Below are positions 55,608 through 64,000 of a DNA stretch of 64,000 bases, piece after piece. The translations under genes and the position numbers were made by a program. Source of the DNA: Vogesella indigofera (lineage in GTDB: Bacteria; Pseudomonadota; Gammaproteobacteria; Burkholderiales; Chromobacteriaceae); contig NZ_JAQQLA010000007.1 in assembly GCF_028548395.1 (NCBI RefSeq), forward strand, positions 1-64,000, given 5' to 3'. Each line of letters starts with the position of its first letter. Within the stretch, counting starts at the first letter, position 1. Under the pieces are notes generated by a model. That model did not search any database, had not been told where the DNA came from, and saw nothing but the letters and a program-made list of their open reading frames with translations.

Positions 55608-57251
55608 TCAGTCCTGTCGCTGCCACAGCACGAACTGCTCGCGCTTGTCGCGGGCGCGGTTGCCGCGCCAGCGCTCCTGCCAGCCCGGCAGCGGCGCGTC
55701 AGCATGGCGGTCGCGCACCATCAGCAACAGCTTGCAGGCCGGTGCGGCACCGTCGGCCACCGGCTGCAGGCGCAGGCCGGCGTAATAGCCCCAGCTGATG
55801 CGCGCCAGCTGCTGGCTGGCCGATACCGACACGCAGTACTCACCGGCCGGCATCGCCCGCATCATGCTCTGCACCACCGGCTGGTAACTCTTGGCGGCAT
55901 CGAGGAACGGCAGCCACAGCGTCATCAGCAACCCCCACAGTAGCGCCAGTCCGGCGGCCCAGTTGGTCACCGCCTGGCGGCCGCGCAGATGGCGCCGCGT
56001 CACCGCCCAACCCCACAGCGCGGTGGCGACCAGTGCCAGCAGCAGCGCCAGCCACGATACCTGTGGCTCATAGTAGGGGCTGAAATAGCTGGCGCGCTGC
56101 GCCAGCTTGGCCGGCCAGCCGAAGTTCATCGCCGCCCAGCCCAGCCACACCAGCAGCGAGAACAGGCCGAACGCCATCAGGCCGAACCAGTTGAGGAAGG
56201 CAGCTGCGCCACGGCGCAGGCTATCCAGCTCCACCGCCGCCAGCACCGCCAGCGGCAGCAGCAGCGGCATCGCGTCCTCGGTATGGCTGCGATTGGAGAA
56301 GGTCAGTAGCAGCAGGATCACCGCGAAGAACAGCAGCGGCAACTGCAACAATGGCAACTCGTAGCGGCGGTTCTTCCACAGCGTCCATGCCGCCAGCGGC
56401 CACGCCGGCCAGGCGTACCACAGCACCAGTTTCGGGTAGTAGCCGAACTCGTGGAACAGGCCGAGACCGCCGAAGCCGTCCAGCGGCCCCAGCGCGTGGA
56501 ACTGCCACCAGGCGTGGAATACCGCCGGCGCGCCGCGATACAGCGCCAGCGGCCACAGCGCCGCCAGCGGCAAGGCAAACAGCAGCGCCATCAGCAGCGT
56601 GATGGCGTAGCCCTTGTTGCGCCAGCTGACGAAGGCCGGCAGCATCAGCGCCACGCTCCACACCAGCAGCACCGGCAACAGGCTGGTGGACAGAAACAGC
56701 ACCACCGTCGCCGCGCCGAGGATGGCGCCGGCCAGCGCCGGCGCCCGCCGTGTCAGCGCCAGCGCGTACAGCGCCGCGGCAAAACCGGCAAAGCCGGCCA
56801 CTACCGGATTCATCTCGTGGCCGGTGACGATCAGGCCCAGGCAGCCGATCAGGATCAGCACCACGCTGCGGCCATGACGGCGCCCGATCAGCTCGCGGCC
56901 GACGCCGCCGGCAAAGGCGAGGCCGATCGCCATGAACAGCGGCGTCGCCAGCCGCGCCGCATCATGCAGCGGCAGCAGCCACGGCGACAGCAGCCGCGCG
57001 AACAGCGTCGCCACCCAGTAATACAGCGGCGCACTGTCGAGATACGCCTGGCCGTCGATCGCCGGCAGCCACCACGGGCCGCCGGCCAGCATGTGCTGCA
57101 CCACGGCGGTGACGTAGGGTTCGTCAGGCTTCCACGGCGTGTGCCCCACAATGCCCGGCCACAGCCAGACAAAGGTCAGCAACAACAAGAGCCACGGTTT
57201 TTCGGTGGCGGCAGGCAGGCGGGACTGGGAGGAGTCGCTATAGGTCAGCAT
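55608..57251 (-). CDS. PMT/ArnT-family membrane glycosyltransferase
   Basis: Integral membrane protein of the dolichyl/undecaprenyl-phosphate-sugar mannosyltransferase clan (GT39/GT83). The 547-aa product has about 11-12 hydrophobic helices. The first periplasmic loop carries the acidic motif HTPWKPDEPYVTAVVQHMLA (catalytic-type Asp-Glu), then PAIDGQAYLDSAPLYYWVAT, the ArnT-like pattern. The C-terminal soluble part is short. Probable role is adding a sugar to lipid A, protein or another envelope acceptor. Start at 57251 (ATG); a TTG at 57272 is possible. No pathway genes adjoin it. Confidence 0.8.
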   Translation of the reverse strand: MLTYSDSSQSRLPAATEKPWLLLLLTFVWLWPGIVGHTPWKPDEPYVTAVVQHMLAGGPWWLPAIDGQAYLDSAPLYYWVATLFARLLSPWLLPLHDAARLATPLFMAIGLAFAGGVGRELIGRRHGRSVVLILIGCLGLIVTGHEMNPVVAGFAGFAAALYALALTRRAPALAGAILGAATVVLFLSTSLLPVLLVWSVALMLPAFVSWRNKGYAITLLMALLFALPLAALWPLALYRGAPAVFHAWWQFHALGPLDGFGGLGLFHEFGYYPKLVLWYAWPAWPLAAWTLWKNRRYELPLLQLPLLFFAVILLLLTFSNRSHTEDAMPLLLPLAVLAAVELDSLRRGAAAFLNWFGLMAFGLFSLLVWLGWAAMNFGWPAKLAQRASYFSPYYEPQVSWLALLLALVATALWGWAVTRRHLRGRQAVTNWAAGLALLWGLLMTLWLPFLDAAKSYQPVVQSMMRAMPAGEYCVSVSASQQLARISWGYYAGLRLQPVADGAAPACKLLLMVRDRHADAPLPGWQERWRGNRARDKREQFVLWQRQD

Positions 57252-57299
57252 GGGACAGCCGTACTCGGACAATGGGCTTCAGGATAAACCGGAACAACA

Positions 57300-57325
57300 A
57301 AAAAGGCAGCCGTGGCTGCCTTTTT
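57300..57325. terminator. rpmE terminator (bidirectional)
   Basis: AAAAAGGCAGC (57300-57310), loop CGTG, GCTGCCTTTTT (57315-57325). It lies 19 nt beyond the rpmE stop and upstream of the glycosyltransferase start on the same strand. Confidence 0.9.
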
Positions 57326-57344
57326 CCGGACTGCTGCAAGCGGA

Positions 57345-57560
57345 TTAGCGCTTGAAGAAGCTGCCGAACTTCTGGTTGAAGCGGTCAACACGGCCAGCGG
57401 TGTCAACGATCTTCTGTTTGCCAGTGTAGAACGGGTGGCATTCGGAGCACACTTCGATGTGGAAGGCGTCTTTGGCCATGGTGGACTTGGTGGCAAAGGT
57501 GTTGCCGCAAGAGCAAGTCACGTTAACTTCTTTGTAGTTCGGCTGGATGTCAGCTTGCAT
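57345..57560 (-). CDS. rpmE: 50S ribosomal protein L31, zinc-binding type
   Basis: The 71-aa product has the four Cys of the C+ (zinc-containing) form: VTCSCGNTF (Cys16, 18) and [13 protein letters not shown] (Cys37, 40). The ATG at 57560 follows AAGGAAA; a longer frame to 57608 has no support. A zinc-independent paralog and Zur control are known in other genomes but nothing is seen here. Confidence 0.96.
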   Translation of the reverse strand: MQADIQPNYKEVNVTCSCGNTFATKSTMAKDAFHIEVCSECHPFYTGKQKIVDTAGRVDRFNQKFGSFFKR

Positions 57561-57687
57561 GTTCGGTTTCCTTTTCAATCGGGCGCAGGGGTTTTGCCTG
57601 CGCTTCATCTAAAACGCAGCATTATCCGCACTTGACAATGGTTTGGCAAGCAAAAGCTGGCCAGCGGCCAGCCCTGCCCGCCCGCGC

Positions 57688-59058
57688 TCAGGCACGGCGC
57701 CAGGTGGTGGTGCCGGCGCTGTCTTCCAGCACGATGCCGGCCGCGGTCAGCTGGTCGCGGATGCGGTCGGACTCGGCCCAGTTCTTGGCGGCGCGTGCAT
57801 CCTTGCGCGCCTGGATCAGCGACTCGATCTGCGCCGCCGACAGGCCATCGCCGGCCTCGCCCTGCAGGAAGGCTTCCGGGTCACGCTGCAACAGGCCCAG
57901 CACACCGGCCAGGTCCTTCAGCAGCCGCGCCAGCTGCACGTCGCGGCTCTTATTGACTTCGCCGGCCAGCTCGAACAGCACGGAAATCGCCTCGGAGGTA
58001 CCGAAGTCGTCGTCCATCGCCGCCTTGAAACGCGCCGCGTAGGCATTGCTCCAGTCGATACCGCTGGAGGCCGGCAGTTCCAGCCCGCGCAGCGCGGTGT
58101 AGAGCCGGGTCAGGCCCTGCTTGGCGTCGTTGAGGATGCCATCGGTAAAGTTGACCGGGCTGCGGTAGTGGCTGCGCACGATGAAGAAGCGGATCACTTC
58201 GCCGTCGAAATGGCCGAGCACGTCGCGGATGGTGAAGAAGTTGCCCAGACTCTTGGACATCTTTTCGCCGTCGACGTTGATGAAGCCGTTGTGCATCCAG
58301 TAGTTCACGTACTGCTGGCCGTGCGCGCCTTCGCTCTGCGCGATTTCGTTCTCGTGGTGCGGGAACTGCAGGTCCTCGCCGCCGCCGTGGATGTCGAAAT
58401 GCTCGCCCAGGTGATGGCAGCTCATCGCCGAGCACTCGATATGCCAGCCCGGACGGCCGGCACCCCACGGGCTCGGCCACTGCGGCTCGCCCGGCTTGGC
58501 GGCTTTCCACAGCACGAAGTCGTGCGCGTCGCGCTTGTTGGGATCGACCTCGACGCGCTCGCCGGCGCGCAGATTGTCCAGCGTCTTGCCGGACAGCTTG
58601 CCGTAGCCGTCGAACTCGCGCACCGCGTAGTAGACGTCGCCGTTGGCTGCAGGGTAGGCCTTGCCGCGGCTGATCAGCTTGCTGATGATGCCCTGCATGC
58701 CGTCGATGTGCTGGGTGGCGCGCGGCTCGAAGGTTGGCCGCAACAGGCCCAGCGCCCCGGTGTCGGCGTGCATGTCGGCGATCGTTTCTTCCACCAGCGC
58801 TTCGGCGCTGATGCCGCGCTCGGCGGCGCGCTTGATGATCTTGTCGTCGATGTCGGTGATGTTGCGCACATAGGTGACGTCATAGCCGGAGGCGGCAAAC
58901 CAGCGGTAGATCACGTCAAACGCGGTCAGCATGCGCGCGTGGCCGATGTGACACAGGTCGTAGACAGTCATGCCACACACATACATCTTTACCTTGCCGG
59001 GTTCGATCGGGTTGAATGCTTCTTTCTGGCGGGTCAGTGTGTTGTAAAGATTAAGCAT
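57688..59058 (-). CDS. cysS: Cysteinyl-tRNA synthetase CysS
   Basis: Class I aminoacyl-tRNA synthetase. The 456-aa product has the zinc-ligand Cys in [20 protein letters not shown] with HIGH at 37-40, the second zinc set in the [19 protein letters not shown] region, and [10 protein letters not shown]; the DALR-like helical domain follows. Normal family length (E. coli 461). The ribosome site is weak. A motif copy at 58733-58742 reads Leu-Arg-Pro-Thr here, not the usual Leu-Ala-Ala. Confidence 0.97.
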   Translation of the reverse strand: MLNLYNTLTRQKEAFNPIEPGKVKMYVCGMTVYDLCHIGHARMLTAFDVIYRWFAASGYDVTYVRNITDIDDKIIKRAAERGISAEALVEETIADMHADTGALGLLRPTFEPRATQHIDGMQGIISKLISRGKAYPAANGDVYYAVREFDGYGKLSGKTLDNLRAGERVEVDPNKRDAHDFVLWKAAKPGEPQWPSPWGAGRPGWHIECSAMSCHHLGEHFDIHGGGEDLQFPHHENEIAQSEGAHGQQYVNYWMHNGFINVDGEKMSKSLGNFFTIRDVLGHFDGEVIRFFIVRSHYRSPVNFTDGILNDAKQGLTRLYTALRGLELPASSGIDWSNAYAARFKAAMDDDFGTSEAISVLFELAGEVNKSRDVQLARLLKDLAGVLGLLQRDPEAFLQGEAGDGLSAAQIESLIQARKDARAAKNWAESDRIRDQLTAAGIVLEDSAGTTTWRRA

Positions 59059-59098
59059 GACTGGATGAGCCTGTGCAGTTGGTTATTGGTGAACCGCT

Positions 59099-59107
59099 AT
59101 TGTAGCA
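59099..59107 (-). promoter_or_regulatory. Extended -10 promoter of cysS
   Basis: On the minus strand TGCTACAAT (TGn plus TACAAT), about 41 nt upstream of the start codon. A TTGACA nearby is too close (7 bp) to be its -35. Confidence 0.5.
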
Positions 59108-59220
59108 AAGCTGTCAATCCCCCCGCAGCGGAGTTTGCCGCTGCCCCGCCCGCGCAAAAAACGCTATGCTGGCGGCCATATCGAACCGGGATTTGCATTA
59201 CCGCACCATAAGGAGAACCG

Positions 59221-61005
59221 ATGAACTGGAGTCAGGAATTACTGTTGAGCGCGATCTGGCTGGGAAAGGCCTTTGCCATCACGCTAGTGTGCAGTCTGCT
59301 GGCGGGCTGGAGCCTGCTGCATTTTTCGCGCTGGGGACGCCAGTTCTGGCGCCTGAGCGGCGACTTGTTCCGCCCCTCGCTCAACGGCTGGCGACCAGTG
59401 CTGTCGCTGCTGGTCATCGTACTGCTGACCCTCAGCGGCGTGCGCCTGAACGTACTGTTCTCGCGCTGGTACAACGAGATGTACACCTCACTGCAGAAGC
59501 TGGATGCCAAGCTGTTCTGGGCCTCGATACTAATTTTTGCAATCCTGGCCACCGTCCATGTTAGCCGTATCCTGCTCAACACCTACCTGAGCCAGGGCTT
59601 CCTGATCCGCTGGCGGGAGTGGCTGAACGAACGCCTACTCACGCGCTGGCTGGATCACCAGGCCTACTACCGCAGCGAGCACCTGGCCAAACCGGCGGAT
59701 AACCCGGACCAGCGTATCCAGCAAGACATCGCCAGCTTCGTCAATTCCTCACTGTCGCTATCAATGGGAGTAATCGGCTCGCTGGTGTCGATCTTCGAAT
59801 TCACTCTGATCCTGTGGGGGCTGTCCGGCACACTGGCTCTGCTCGGAGTAGAAGTCCCGCGCGGCATGGTATTCGCCGTTTACCTGTACGTGATCATCGC
59901 CACCGTGTTTGCCTTCCGCATCGGCCGGCCGTTGATCATGCTGAACTTTCTTAACGAAAAACTGGGTGCCGATTACCGCTATGCTTTGGTCCGGCTGCGT
60001 GAATACAGCGAGAGCATTGCCTTCTATGGTGGCGAAGCCGTCGAAGGCAGCACCCTGCGCCTGCGCTTTGCCAAAATCATCAGCAATGCCTGGGCCATCG
60101 TGTTCCGGACGCTGAAGTTCTCCGGCTTCAATCTCACCATCAGCCAGACCGCCGCCATCTTCCCGTTCGTGATCCAGGCACCACGCTTCTTTGCCAAGCA
60201 GATCTCGCTGGGTGACATGATCCAGACGGCAAATGCCTTCGGCGAGCTGCAGGACGGGTTGTCGTTCTTCCGCTCTGCCTACGACGAATTCGCCGGCTTC
60301 AAGGCGGTGCTGGATCGTCTAACCGGTTTTCTTGATGCCGTCGAAGGCGCCGCCGCGCTACCGACACCGCGCGTGCGCGACCATGCGCGCCGCGTGGAGC
60401 TGCAGAATGTCAGCATCCGCACCCCAGCCGGCCGGGTCCTGCTGGACTGCGCCACCATGCACGTCAATGCAGAATCGTCGATGCTGATCCGCGGCCCGTC
60501 CGGCAGCGGCAAGACCACGCTGCTGCGCGCCATCGCCGGGCTGTGGCCATACTGCGACGGCGTCATCCTGCACCCGCATGACGTGCTATTCCTGTCACAA
60601 AAGCCCTACCTGCCACTAGGCAGCCTGCGGGCGGCCCTGTGCTACCCGCATCCGGCCACCGGCAACGAGGCAGTTAGCGAGGCACTGGAGGCCGTCCATC
60701 TGGGACACCTGCAGAGCCGACTGGACGAAGAGGCGGACTGGAGCCACATCCTGTCGCTGGGCGAACAGCAACGGCTGGCTTTCGGGCGCCTGCTGCTGGC
60801 GGCACCGGCGGTGGCGTTTCTGGACGAGGCCACCTCGGCAATGGACGAGGAACTGGAAGACACGCTCTACCGGCTGGTACGCGAGCGCCTGCCGCATACC
60901 GCACTGGTCAGCGTCGGTCATCGCAGTACCTTGCTGGTCCATCATGCACAGATCCTGCAGCTAGACGGCAAGGGCGGCTGGCAGCTGGCAACCATCAACA
61001 GCTGA
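59221..61005 (+). CDS. YddA/SbmA-type ABC transporter (fused TMD-NBD)
   Basis: Half-size ABC exporter-fold protein of the SbmA/BacA-related YddA group. The 594-aa product has an N-terminal membrane domain with about six helices and the SbmA-like segments RWYNEMYTSLQKLDAKLFW and NPDQRIQQDIASFV, and a C-terminal ATPase with Walker A GPSGSGKTT (425-433), signature LSLGEQQRLAFGR, Walker B VAFLDEATSA and switch His in SVGHRS. Relatives import peptides or cobalamin-like compounds; substrate here unknown. Ribosome site AAGGAG. Leu and Arg codons look somewhat more mixed (CTA, CGT, TTG) than in neighbours. Confidence 0.85.
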   Translation: MNWSQELLLSAIWLGKAFAITLVCSLLAGWSLLHFSRWGRQFWRLSGDLFRPSLNGWRPVLSLLVIVLLTLSGVRLNVLFSRWYNEMYTSLQKLDAKLFWASILIFAILATVHVSRILLNTYLSQGFLIRWREWLNERLLTRWLDHQAYYRSEHLAKPADNPDQRIQQDIASFVNSSLSLSMGVIGSLVSIFEFTLILWGLSGTLALLGVEVPRGMVFAVYLYVIIATVFAFRIGRPLIMLNFLNEKLGADYRYALVRLREYSESIAFYGGEAVEGSTLRLRFAKIISNAWAIVFRTLKFSGFNLTISQTAAIFPFVIQAPRFFAKQISLGDMIQTANAFGELQDGLSFFRSAYDEFAGFKAVLDRLTGFLDAVEGAAALPTPRVRDHARRVELQNVSIRTPAGRVLLDCATMHVNAESSMLIRGPSGSGKTTLLRAIAGLWPYCDGVILHPHDVLFLSQKPYLPLGSLRAALCYPHPATGNEAVSEALEAVHLGHLQSRLDEEADWSHILSLGEQQRLAFGRLLLAAPAVAFLDEATSAMDEELEDTLYRLVRERLPHTALVSVGHRSTLLVHHAQILQLDGKGGWQLATINS

Positions 61006-61014
61006 TAGTTGTCG

Positions 61015-61028
61015 CAAGGTTGGCCGCA
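61015..61028 (+). repeat. DUS-like motif, single copy
   Basis: CAAGGTTGGCCGCA, 9 nt after the ABC transporter stop. Unpaired, but a degenerate partner (GCGGCCAACG) forms the end of the hairpin 90 nt downstream. Confidence 0.85.
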
Positions 61029-61090
61029 GGCCACGCCTACGCACCCCCGGGATGGCCACACCCTGGCGCCCAGTAACAATGCAACAAAAT

Positions 61091-61128
61091 GGCCGCCAGC
61101 ACTGAAAGATGCTGGCGGCCAACGTTTT
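61091..61128. terminator. Bidirectional terminator between the ABC transporter and ridA
   Basis: GGCCGCCAGCA (61091-61101), 8-nt loop, TGCTGGCGGCC (61110-61120), then AACGTTTTT. The 3' arm plus tail contains GCGGCCAACGTT, a near-motif lacking the T of TGCGG, so the terminator may have been built from or decayed out of a motif. Confidence 0.85.
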
Positions 61129-61176
61129 TGTCGCCATCGTGCCGGCACCGCCGGCCTCAGCTACCCCACTCAAACC

Positions 61177-61521
61177 TTAGCGGCTGGCGACGATGCGGAT
61201 CTCGATCTTCCAGTCCGGATGGGCCAGTTTCGCCTGTACCGTGCAGCGCACCGGGGCATTGCCCTCCGCCACCCAGGCGTCCCATGCCTCGTTCATGGCA
61301 TCGAAATCGGCGAGGTCGGTCAGGAAAATGGTGGCTTCCACGATCTTGCTCTTGTCGCTGTCCAGTTCGGCCAGCACGGTGTCGATCAGGCCTAGGGTCT
61401 CGGCGGTCTGCGCGCGGGCATCACCCTGACCGCTTTCCGGTACCTGTACGGTGTAGATCAGGCCGTTGACGACCACGGCTTCCGACATGCGCTTGCCTGG
61501 TTTGTGGCGATACAGACTCAT
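61177..61521 (-). CDS. RidA/YjgF-family protein
   Basis: Small trimeric enamine/imine deaminase family. The 114-aa product has the conserved features of the fold (MSEAVVVNGLIYTVQVP, DARAQTAETLGLIDTVLAEL, KIVEATIFLTDLADFDAMNE) but ends VRCTVQAKLAHPDWKIEIRI, with Arg-Cys in place of the Arg-x-x-x-x plus P-E pattern of archetypal RidA. It therefore probably belongs to an Rid1-7 subgroup of unclear activity. ATG at 61521 follows GGGAG. Confidence 0.82.
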   Translation of the reverse strand: MSLYRHKPGKRMSEAVVVNGLIYTVQVPESGQGDARAQTAETLGLIDTVLAELDSDKSKIVEATIFLTDLADFDAMNEAWDAWVAEGNAPVRCTVQAKLAHPDWKIEIRIVASR

Positions 61522-61571
61522 TGCGACTCCCGAATAAATAGATGGTGGCACTGGCGCCGCTCGGCGGCACC

Positions 61572-61600
61572 AAACAAAACGCCGGAGACTCGCTCCGGCG
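61572..61600 (-). terminator. Rho-independent terminator of the desaturase gene
   Basis: CGCCGGAG (61580-61587), 5-nt loop, CTCCGGCG (61593-61600); on the minus strand followed by TTTTGTTTG. It separates the desaturase from ridA. Confidence 0.88.
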
Positions 61601-61623
61601 CTGGGTTCAGACAACAGCGGCGA

Positions 61624-62805
61624 TCAGGCCACCGAGGCGCGGCGCAGGCTCAGCGAGAAACGCTGCAGCGATTCGATACCGCTGGCCTCGGCGCGGGCGC
61701 ACCAGTCCTGCAGTTCCTTCAGCAGCTCGTCACGGGTCAGCGACGAACGCTCCCACAGGCGAGACAGTTCCTGGCGCATCGAGTACACGGTATGCAGCAC
61801 CTGGCTCTTTTCCAGTACCACCGCCAGCTGTTCGCGTTCCTGCACCGGGGTGTCCTTGGCGTCCTGCTTCAGCCAGACCTTCATCTTGCGCACCAGCTGC
61901 GGCGCCTTCAGCTCCGGCAGGTGCAGCTTTTCCACCTCGACGCGGTAAACGTCCTTCAGCTCGCGAGCATAGCGAGCCGCCACCGCGTAGCGGTTGGCGA
62001 TGATCGCCTGCAGGTGTTCCAGATCCAGCTGCTGGGTACGCTGCTCTTCCACCAGCCGCGGCGCCACCTTGCGCACCTTGGCCAGACCGGCGATCTCCAG
62101 CATGCGGATGTACATCCAGCCGATGTCGAACTCGAACCACTTGTACGACAGCTTGGCCGAAGTGCCGAAGGTATGGTGGTTGTTGTGCAGCTCTTCGCCA
62201 CCGATCAGGATGCCCCACGGCAGCACGTTGGTGGAGGCGTCTTCGTTCTCGAAGTTGCGATAGCCCCAGAAGTGGCCGATACCGTTGATCACGCCGGCGG
62301 CGAAGAACGGAATCCACGCCATCTGCACCGCCCAGATCGACAGGCCGGCGGCACCGAACAGCACCACGTCGATGGCCAGCATCAGCAGGATGCCCTTGCC
62401 GGTGTGCTTGGTGTACAGGTTGTGTTCCAGCCAGTCGTCAGGCGTGCCGTGGCCGAATTTTTCCATGATGCTGCGGTCCTTGCAGGCGGCACGGTACAGT
62501 TCGGCGCCTTCCCACATGACTTTCTTGATGCCCAGCACTTGCGGGCTGTGCGGGTCTTCCGCCGTTTCGCAGCGCGCATGGTGCTTGCGGTGAATCGCCG
62601 CCCATTCCTTGGTGACCTGGCCGGTCGTCAGCCACAGCCAGAAACGGAAAAAGTGGCTCGGAATCGGGTGCAGATCCAGTGCGCGGTGCGCTTGATGACG
62701 ATGCAGGAAGATGGTCACCGACGCGATGGTGATGTGGGTCAGGACCAATGCCACCACGATATAACCCCACCAGGGCAGGTCGATCAGACCGTTAAGCCAT
62801 TCCAT
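61624..62805 (-). CDS. Acyl-CoA delta-9 desaturase
   Basis: Membrane di-iron desaturase introducing a cis double bond into fatty acyl chains. The 393-aa product has the three histidine boxes HRHQAH (35-40), HRKHH (72-76) and HNNHH (207-211), plus the extra His in GIGHFWGYRNF, and hydrophobic spans at about 12-33, 140-160 and 162-180. The C-terminal 150 residues are helical and charged. Length matches Pseudomonas DesB-type enzymes (about 394). Transcribed alone and closed by a terminator. Electron donor not encoded nearby. Confidence 0.9.
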   Translation of the reverse strand: MEWLNGLIDLPWWGYIVVALVLTHITIASVTIFLHRHQAHRALDLHPIPSHFFRFWLWLTTGQVTKEWAAIHRKHHARCETAEDPHSPQVLGIKKVMWEGAELYRAACKDRSIMEKFGHGTPDDWLEHNLYTKHTGKGILLMLAIDVVLFGAAGLSIWAVQMAWIPFFAAGVINGIGHFWGYRNFENEDASTNVLPWGILIGGEELHNNHHTFGTSAKLSYKWFEFDIGWMYIRMLEIAGLAKVRKVAPRLVEEQRTQQLDLEHLQAIIANRYAVAARYARELKDVYRVEVEKLHLPELKAPQLVRKMKVWLKQDAKDTPVQEREQLAVVLEKSQVLHTVYSMRQELSRLWERSSLTRDELLKELQDWCARAEASGIESLQRFSLSLRRASVA

Positions 62806-62963
62806 TCGTAGTCAAACCTCATTGTTTTAATAGAGATAACGCGCCATTTTACACAAATCGCCGGCGTAAACGGCAAAAGAATCGACAGTCGCCAGCGTAC
62901 CGATTCGTCACACCGGCGCGGCTATTGTAAGATACGCAGTCATTTCGTCACTCAGGCCGGATC

Positions 62964-64000
62964 GTGAACGTCAACAAGCACGCTATCAAACTCACCGCCG
63001 CCGCTGTCGCCGGCACTTTTGCTTTCTATGGCGCTTTTTCCTACTGGGCCGGCATCAAGGCCGAGGAAACGCTGGCAGAGCAACACCAGATGATTGCGGC
63101 GATGTCGGTGTTCAAGGTCAAGTCGCACCAGTACCAGCGCGGCTGGTTCTCGTCGCAGGAAACCACCGAGCTGGAGTTCAACCAGGAACTGCTCGGCCCC
63201 TACATCGGCCTGCTGCCGGAAAACGTGCGCCCGCTGTTCCAGGGCACCATCCGCTACCACCACGACGTGGCGCACGGCCCGCTGCCGGGCCTGCTCAGCG
63301 GCCACTTCAGCCCCGGCCGCGCCCGCGTCGAAACCACCTTCGACATGAGCGAGGGCACGCGCAAGACACTGCAGCGCTTCTTTGGTGACGCCGAGCCGAT
63401 CACCGTGGTCAACCGCCTCGGCCTCGCTGGCGGCGGCGAACTGAGCGTGGCGGTGCCGCAATTCGACTATGAGGAAACCCTCGCCGGCGTGAAGATGACC
63501 TGGCGCGGTTTCGACCTGCACCTGAACTACGCCGCCGGCTACAAGGAATACCAGGCCGAGTCGGTATCACCCGGCTTCGTGCTGGAGGCCGGCCCCAAGG
63601 GCCGCTTCAGCTTTGACAACATCCGCTACCTGTCCGACGTGCGTCCCGGCAACACCGGCGTCAAGCTCGGTACCGGCGAGCTGTCGGTGGCCAATGTCAG
63701 CCTGAAGTGGAACGAGAGCATTCCGTACAGCATCAAGCTCAACGAGCTGATCCACCTGGTCAGCCGCGTGCGCGTCGGCGAGTTCATCAACCCGAGCGGC
63801 GAATTCCGGCCGTCGAATGTCGAGCTGAAGAACCTGAAGTACCAGATCGTCACCAGCGAGCAGGAAGAATTCATCAATACCCGCGGCAAGCTGGATTTCG
63901 ACACCTTCAGCTACAACGACAGCGTGTACGGGCCGCTGAAGCTGGACATCTCCGCCAACCACCTGCACGGTCCGACGCTGGTGAAACTGGACCAGGCCTT
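62964..64000 (+). CDS. YdgA/DUF945-family protein (5' part)
   Basis: Open frame running off the right edge; at least 345 codons. It starts with GTG at 62964 (no ATG nearby in frame). Residues 8-28 are hydrophobic (ITAAAV-type segment IKLTAAAVAGTFAFYGAFSY), an anchor or uncleaved signal. The DUF945 hallmark YQRGWFSSQETTELEF follows near 52-67 and the rest is an extended periplasmic beta-rich region, as in E. coli YdgA/YihF/YhdP-like DUF945 proteins of unknown function. A TAAGAT with TTCGTC 18 bp upstream (62905-62934 region) could be its promoter. Confidence 0.8.
   Translation, partial: MNVNKHAIKLTAAAVAGTFAFYGAFSYWAGIKAEETLAEQHQMIAAMSVFKVKSHQYQRGWFSSQETTELEFNQELLGPYIGLLPENVRPLFQGTIRYHHDVAHGPLPGLLSGHFSPGRARVETTFDMSEGTRKTLQRFFGDAEPITVVNRLGLAGGGELSVAVPQFDYEETLAGVKMTWRGFDLHLNYAAGYKEYQAESVSPGFVLEAGPKGRFSFDNIRYLSDVRPGNTGVKLGTGELSVANVSLKWNESIPYSIKLNELIHLVSRVRVGEFINPSGEFRPSNVELKNLKYQIVTSEQEEFINTRGKLDFDTFSYNDSVYGPLKLDISANHLHGPTLVKLDQA

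Overview
The window looks like a chromosomal segment of a high-GC, motile, free-living betaproteobacterium of the order Neisseriales, most likely Chromobacteriaceae (Vogesella/Chromobacterium-like). This placement is an inference from gene content, protein character and the repeat biology described below; no database was available. I see no phage, plasmid, CRISPR or large mobile-element signal. Almost everything is core metabolism, envelope and motility.

Layout. 1-134: leader (boxA) and strong promoter of an rRNA operon that runs off the left edge on the minus strand. 0.3-10.2 kb: nadB; a DctS-like sensor kinase next to the dctPQM TRAP transporter for C4-dicarboxylates; maeB malic enzyme, so uptake and oxidation of C4-acids sit together; a PhaM-like granule protein. 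10.2-13.6 kb: a hypothetical, an SNF-family Na+ symporter, argE. 13.6-23.8 kb: flagellar rod/hook operon flgBCDEFGHIJKL on the minus strand, with a sigma-54 promoter in front of flgB. 24-33 kb: OsmC-like protein, tsaD, the ABC-F ATPase yheS, a B12-binding-type radical SAM protein, a secreted subtilase and a small hypothetical. 33-34.7 kb: pirin and a small orphan gene. 35-44.3 kb: leucine/isovalerate catabolism, with an acyl-CoA ligase divergent from liuR-liuABCDE and two LiuR-type operators. 44.4-47.8 kb: rmlBDAC (dTDP-L-rhamnose). 48-52.1 kb: DUF2249 protein, an IclR regulator divergent from a VOC-fold enzyme, and acetoacetyl-CoA synthetase, which would use the acetoacetate made by LiuE. 52.2-55.4 kb: LysR regulator divergent from a methyltransferase and an MFS exporter. 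55.6-64 kb: PMT-family glycosyltransferase, rpmE, cysS, a YddA/SbmA-type ABC transporter, RidA, an acyl-CoA desaturase and the 5' part of a YdgA/DUF945 gene.

The most striking signal is not a gene. A motif, consensus AA[G/C]GTTGGCCGCA[A/G], recurs about once per 1.6 kb. By eye I count 40 exact copies of the 10-mer GTTGGCCGCA on the two strands, against well under one expected by chance. Twenty-four lie in the small intergenic fraction, often as inverted pairs forming terminator-like hairpins at gene ends. Sixteen lie inside genes, where they usually encode Leu-Ala-Ala or Ala-Ala-Asn. Density, inverted-pair terminators and coding copies all mirror the DNA uptake sequences of Neisseriaceae, but the sequence differs from the DUS dialects I know (GCCGTCTGAA-type). 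I propose it as a candidate DUS-like system of this lineage.

A second repeat family is a roughly 140-150 bp MITE with about 16-bp terminal inverted repeats, present twice and both times abutting the TAA stop codon of a minus-strand gene. A third, palindromic CACGGA-type repeat lies between liuB and liuC.
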